Shown here: in pieces, positions 7,001-7,778 of the stretch | Position numbering within the stretch: the stretch's first letter is position 1 | Layout of the letters: each line of letters opens with the position of its first letter | NCBI GenBank assembly: GCA_964428935.1 | Contig: CAYSAG010000249.1 | Location: 1 to 7,778 of the forward strand | DNA from: JAADHY01 sp964428935 | Lineage (GTDB): Bacteria > Planctomycetota > Planctomycetia > Planctomycetales > Planctomycetaceae | Length of the DNA: 7,778 nucleotides | Direction: 5' to 3' | The notes under the pieces: model-generated | Databases searched by the model: none | What the model saw: only the letters and a program-made list of their open reading frames with translations | What the model was told of the DNA's origin: nothing | Made by a program: the position numbers and the translations under genes

Positions 7001-7114
7001 GCCGAGTACGAACTGGAACGGCCGCCGGTCTTCGACGGTTTGATTGCCGCCGGCGGCCGACTGTACGTCGCGCTGGACAACGGCCGCCTGGTGTGTTTGG
7101 GCGCGGCCGACTGA
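4013..7114 (+). CDS. Exported PQQ-like beta-propeller protein with N-terminal degenerate methyltransferase-like domain
   Basis: This 1033-residue protein is probably exported. Residues 1-27 form a signal peptide (basic MRTR, hydrophobic core, AWA end). Residues about 34-145 read like a class I methyltransferase fold: VVHVGCVDGRL at motif I, DPKRLEPAR after strand 2, CLRVLAPGGVAYV late in the fold. Key cofactor residues look lost. A conserved linker follows (DGWTHWMHGPDNNAV, 162-176), then PQQ-like blades at about 234-254, 269-293, 333-349, 364-386, 412-427 and 462-478. A Cys/His segment (485-565: C492, C497, C529, C547, C549) precedes WPMYRHDERRSG (604-615) and a second blade set (628-711, 757-773, 985-1001, 1016-1030). 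I recognise this layout as a planctomycete family often named PQQ-binding-like or BamB-like. It lacks a lipobox and sits outside any BAM context, so an outer-membrane assembly role is not supported. Function is unknown. The frame is intact and the stop is TGA. Confidence 0.85.
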   Translation: MRTRTFVLASLVTGCLWSRSLVVGAWAAVSPTPEAVAVQILRATGVRGGLVVHVGCVDGRLTAALRATDSFVVQGLVTDPKRLEPARQYVKSRGLYGPVSVELLTGRRLPYADDLVRLLVVSQPEAVEPDECLRVLAPGGVAYVRQADGWKKVVKPWPDDLDGWTHWMHGPDNNAVAHDRRVAPPTRLQWKAEPLWGRSHNGVPSTVVLVLSAGGRLFSVLDEGLTGQAGLPELWTLVARDAFSGVLLWKRRLPRRPPQRGLVASQDRLYGLVDSSRAVVVLDAATGERLQTFESTRGTRELVLTDWGLLVCVVGGSLGRASRRGDRPSPGKLVAVEARTGRLAWTAEIDGLTSGSLAASDGRVCFHDGRHVVCLDGQTGRRLWTTQEPTRQLVWPLFLYRGTVVVPASGGLRVFALDDGRLLWTGPSVHKRLGVFGANGLVWVSRLQEEGGRTFLWTPGLLEVQGFDPRTGQLKKKLSLRNLITPGHHIRCYPAKCTDRFLVLPKRGAEYVDLVGHQHMRNNWFRPACRHGLVLANGLTYSPPHVCFCYRGVLLSGFLALAGDADRPERTVEVDPTGRLVRGPAFGDFSEKAAPADKPTPNDWPMYRHDERRSGRAGCEVPVRLERLWQTDVGGQLTQPVVAEGRLVVADKDAHTVLCLDAATGRTVWSFTAGARVDSSPTLHRGRVLFGSTDGWLYCLRLTDGALVWRFRAAPQERRVVVFDQLESPWPVHGSVLVKDDVVYATAGRSSFLDGGIWVYGLSVETGEVLYQTHLQGPWPDVTRQPGRPFDMEGAQSDLLVTDGQDLYLGQLRFNTSLARLEAPRITKLGDRKVGLHLMSNAGFLDTTWYDRNFWMYSRRWPGYYFGYNAPKTGQILVFDETTTYGLHVFDTRQGHAPRFWPGRDGYQLFADWNENEPVLPPTEIGREKGDGYHRSLPPKWIVRVPVRMKALVLAGDLLFGAGPPDVVPQDDPMAAFEGRLGARLWVVSTRDGRKLAEYELERPPVFDGLIAAGGRLYVALDNGRLVCLGAAD

Positions 7115-7310
7115 CCGGCGCGGGACGCGCGGGTGGAAGGCCCGGGGACGCGCGAGCGACCGCGCCGCTCCGCGGCACTGGAGGGCCACGCACGCGCCGC
7201 CGCGGCTCAGGGGCCAAAACCAAGCACAGGCAACCACGCACACGAAAAACCAAACGGGCAACCAGAAGCTGAAAGCCCGGAAAACGAAAGAAAACAACGC
7301 AAGCGGGCCT

Positions 7311-7327
7311 GCGTCGCGTAGCGACGC
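7311..7327. repeat. Hairpin GCGTCGC-GTA-GCGACGC
   Basis: Perfect 7-bp stem, 3-base loop. It belongs to the same word family as 7384-7402 and 7507-7525 (GTCGC around GTA or TAC). Confidence 0.8.
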
Positions 7328-7338
7328 CCTGCCGGTAG

Positions 7339-7358
7339 CCCGGCAATTCATTGCCGGG
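7339..7358. repeat. Hairpin CCCGGCAA-TTCA-TTGCCGGG
   Basis: Perfect 8-bp stem, 4-base loop. It is preceded by GTAG and followed by GGTA, giving a slightly larger symmetric element. Confidence 0.8.
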
Positions 7359-7383
7359 GTAAGGGAACCGAATGCCGTGCCTG

Positions 7384-7402
7384 CCCGTCGCGTAGCGACG
7401 GG
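7384..7402. repeat. Hairpin CCCGTCGC-GTA-GCGACGGG
   Basis: Perfect 8-bp stem around the same GTA loop as 7311-7327. The outer pairs differ between copies but remain complementary. Confidence 0.8.
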
Positions 7403-7427
7403 GTGAATTGGGCTTGCGCGGTGGCCG

Positions 7428-7473
7428 GACGGTGAGACGGGGCACCGGCCCGACGGTTAAACGGGGCCCGGCC
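7428..7473. repeat. Two-unit tandem repeat, period 24
   Basis: GACGGT-GAG-ACGGGGC-ACCGGCC (7428-7450) is followed by GACGGT-TAA-ACGGGGC-CCGGCC (7452-7473). The units differ at two bases and a one-base deletion. CGGCC (7469-7473) and GGCCG (7484-7488) may also pair. Confidence 0.75.
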
Positions 7474-7506
7474 GCCGTGCGCCGGCCGAACGCACAGGCG
7501 GCTCAC

Positions 7507-7525
7507 CGCGTCGCTACGCGACGCG
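7507..7525. repeat. Hairpin CGCGTCGC-TAC-GCGACGCG
   Basis: Perfect 8-bp stem with loop TAC, the reverse complement of the GTA loop at 7318-7320 and 7392-7394. This copy therefore lies in the opposite orientation. Confidence 0.8.
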
Positions 7526-7548
7526 TGGGTCTCGCCGGCGCCGACCGA

Positions 7549-7568
7549 CCGGGCGTTGAAACGCCCGG
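7549..7568. repeat. Hairpin CCGGGCGT-TGAA-ACGCCCGG
   Basis: Perfect 8-bp stem with loop TGAA. It is followed by CTACCGG, which resembles, inverted, the GTAG-flanked element at 7339-7358. Confidence 0.8.
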
Positions 7569-7578
7569 CTACCGGCAG

Positions 7579-7597
7579 CCGGTCGCTCCGCGACCGG
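7579..7597. repeat. Hairpin CCGGTCGC-TCC-GCGACCGG
   Basis: Perfect 8-bp stem, loop TCC. The GTCGC/GCGAC core is shared with the GTA/TAC-loop hairpins. Confidence 0.8.
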
Positions 7598-7637
7598 AAC
7601 GCACACTGACGCGTGCTGCGTTGAGTCCGCGGGTCGG

Positions 7638-7667
7638 TGCGTCCGCAAATTCAAGACGCCGGACGCA
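7638..7667. repeat. 8-bp inverted repeat with arm shared with the 3923-3980 element
   Basis: TGCGTCCG (7638-7645) and CGGACGCA (7660-7667) pair around 14 bases. Extended, the left arm GGTGCGTCCG (7636-7645) is identical to 3923-3932, and the right arm CGGACGCAAC (7660-7669) matches 3971-3980 at 9 of 10 bases. Confidence 0.6.
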
Positions 7668-7728
7668 ACACGCCGTCTCAAAAGAACGGCGCGGCCAGCA
7701 AGCAGCCGACAAGAAAGAAGGGTCTAGC

Positions 7729-7778
7729 CAAGGGCTCCGCCCTTGTTGTCCCTACGAGGACGCGCTTTGGAGTGCGGT
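7729..7778. repeat. Hairpin and truncated repeat at the right window edge
   Basis: CAAGGGC (7729-7735) pairs with GCCCTTG (7739-7745) around TCC. After it, CGCTTTGGAGTGCGGT (7763-7778) matches, as I recall, the beginning of an interspersed repeat common in planctomycete genomes that continues into a CACCGC palindrome. The remainder lies outside the window, so identity is uncertain. Confidence 0.45.

Larger units (their letters stand above)
7115..7778. other. Gene-free, repeat-dense 3' region
   Basis: No coding frame here resembles a protein I know. The region opens with GC-rich sequence including a small hairpin (GCGCG 7118-7122, CGCGC 7126-7130) without a T-run, so it is a poor terminator for the propeller gene. 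It continues with an almost T-free tract (7208-7309), a run of short hairpins (7311-7597), a tandem (7428-7473), an inverted repeat (7638-7667) and a further hairpin plus repeat start at the right edge. A lysine-rich frame near 7681-7725 is too short and unlike any family I know to call. Confidence 0.65.

Noticed and set aside
4013..7114. Identification as BamB or as a quinoprotein dehydrogenase
   Set aside because: Blade motifs are PQQ-like, but there is no lipobox, no BAM gene nearby, and no recognisable PQQ-ligand or haem-c CxxCH motif.
7115..7200. Intrinsic terminator after the propeller gene
   Set aside because: GC-rich hairpins are present (for example 7118-7130) but no T-run follows any of them.
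4976..7351. A 791-residue open frame on the minus strand opposite the propeller gene
   Set aside because: It mirrors the codon pattern of the plus-strand gene, has no recognisable domain, is rich in Arg, Pro, Gln and Val as antisense frames of GC-rich genes are, and its start lies in repeat DNA.
7311..7597. CRISPR array
   Set aside because: Hairpins are short, differ in sequence, lie in both orientations and at irregular distances. There are no uniform 25-40 base repeats and spacers.
7681..7725. Short lysine-rich coding remnant (KNGAASKQPTRKKGL)
   Set aside because: No start, no ribosome binding site and no family resemblance. Low-complexity A/G-rich DNA gives such peptides by chance.

Overview
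The window is GC-rich and shows the habits of a planctomycete: two large secreted proteins of types common in that phylum, a short ribosome-hibernation factor, wide spacers, and spacers filled with short palindromic and tandem repeats. The phylum assignment is my inference from protein types and repeat style. There is no rRNA or marker gene in the window to prove it.

Layout. Positions 1-215 are non-coding and start inside a repeat copy cut by the window edge. Positions 216-2870 (minus) encode an 884-residue secreted glycoside-hydrolase-like protein: signal peptide, beta-sandwich region, (beta/alpha)8 barrel with two candidate catalytic glutamates, a beta-galactosidase-trimerisation-like domain and a beta-rich tail. 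Positions 2871-3321 are a 451-base spacer with a heptamer tandem, a two-unit 27-base repeat, four alternately oriented copies of a CAAG-loop palindrome, and a 15-base exact direct repeat near both ends. Positions 3322-3663 (minus) encode a 113-residue HPF/RaiA-type ribosome hibernation factor with a clear Shine-Dalgarno sequence. Positions 3664-4012 are a divergent control region with an inverted repeat in the presumed leader of the next gene. Positions 4013-7114 (plus) encode a 1033-residue exported protein that joins a degenerate methyltransferase-like domain to two sets of PQQ-like beta-propeller blades, separated by a segment rich in Cys and His. Positions 7115-7778 hold no gene I can support: an almost T-free tract, a dense run of short hairpins, a tandem repeat, an inverted repeat whose arms match the one upstream of the 4013 gene, and the start of another repeat at the right edge.

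How the genes relate. The hydrolase-like gene and the HPF gene lie on the same strand, but the 451-base repeat-filled spacer argues against tight co-expression. The HPF gene and the propeller gene diverge from a shared 349-base region. The two large proteins both look exported and could belong to the large surface or periplasmic repertoire of planctomycetes. The HPF protein acts in the cytoplasm on ribosomes. Nothing in the sequence ties the three into one pathway. I found no CRISPR array, transposase, tRNA, rRNA or convincing Rho-independent terminator. The most unusual points are the extracytoplasmic methyltransferase remnant fused to a propeller with its Cys/His insert, the shared inverted repeat on both sides of that gene, and the concentration of several repeat families in the spacers.
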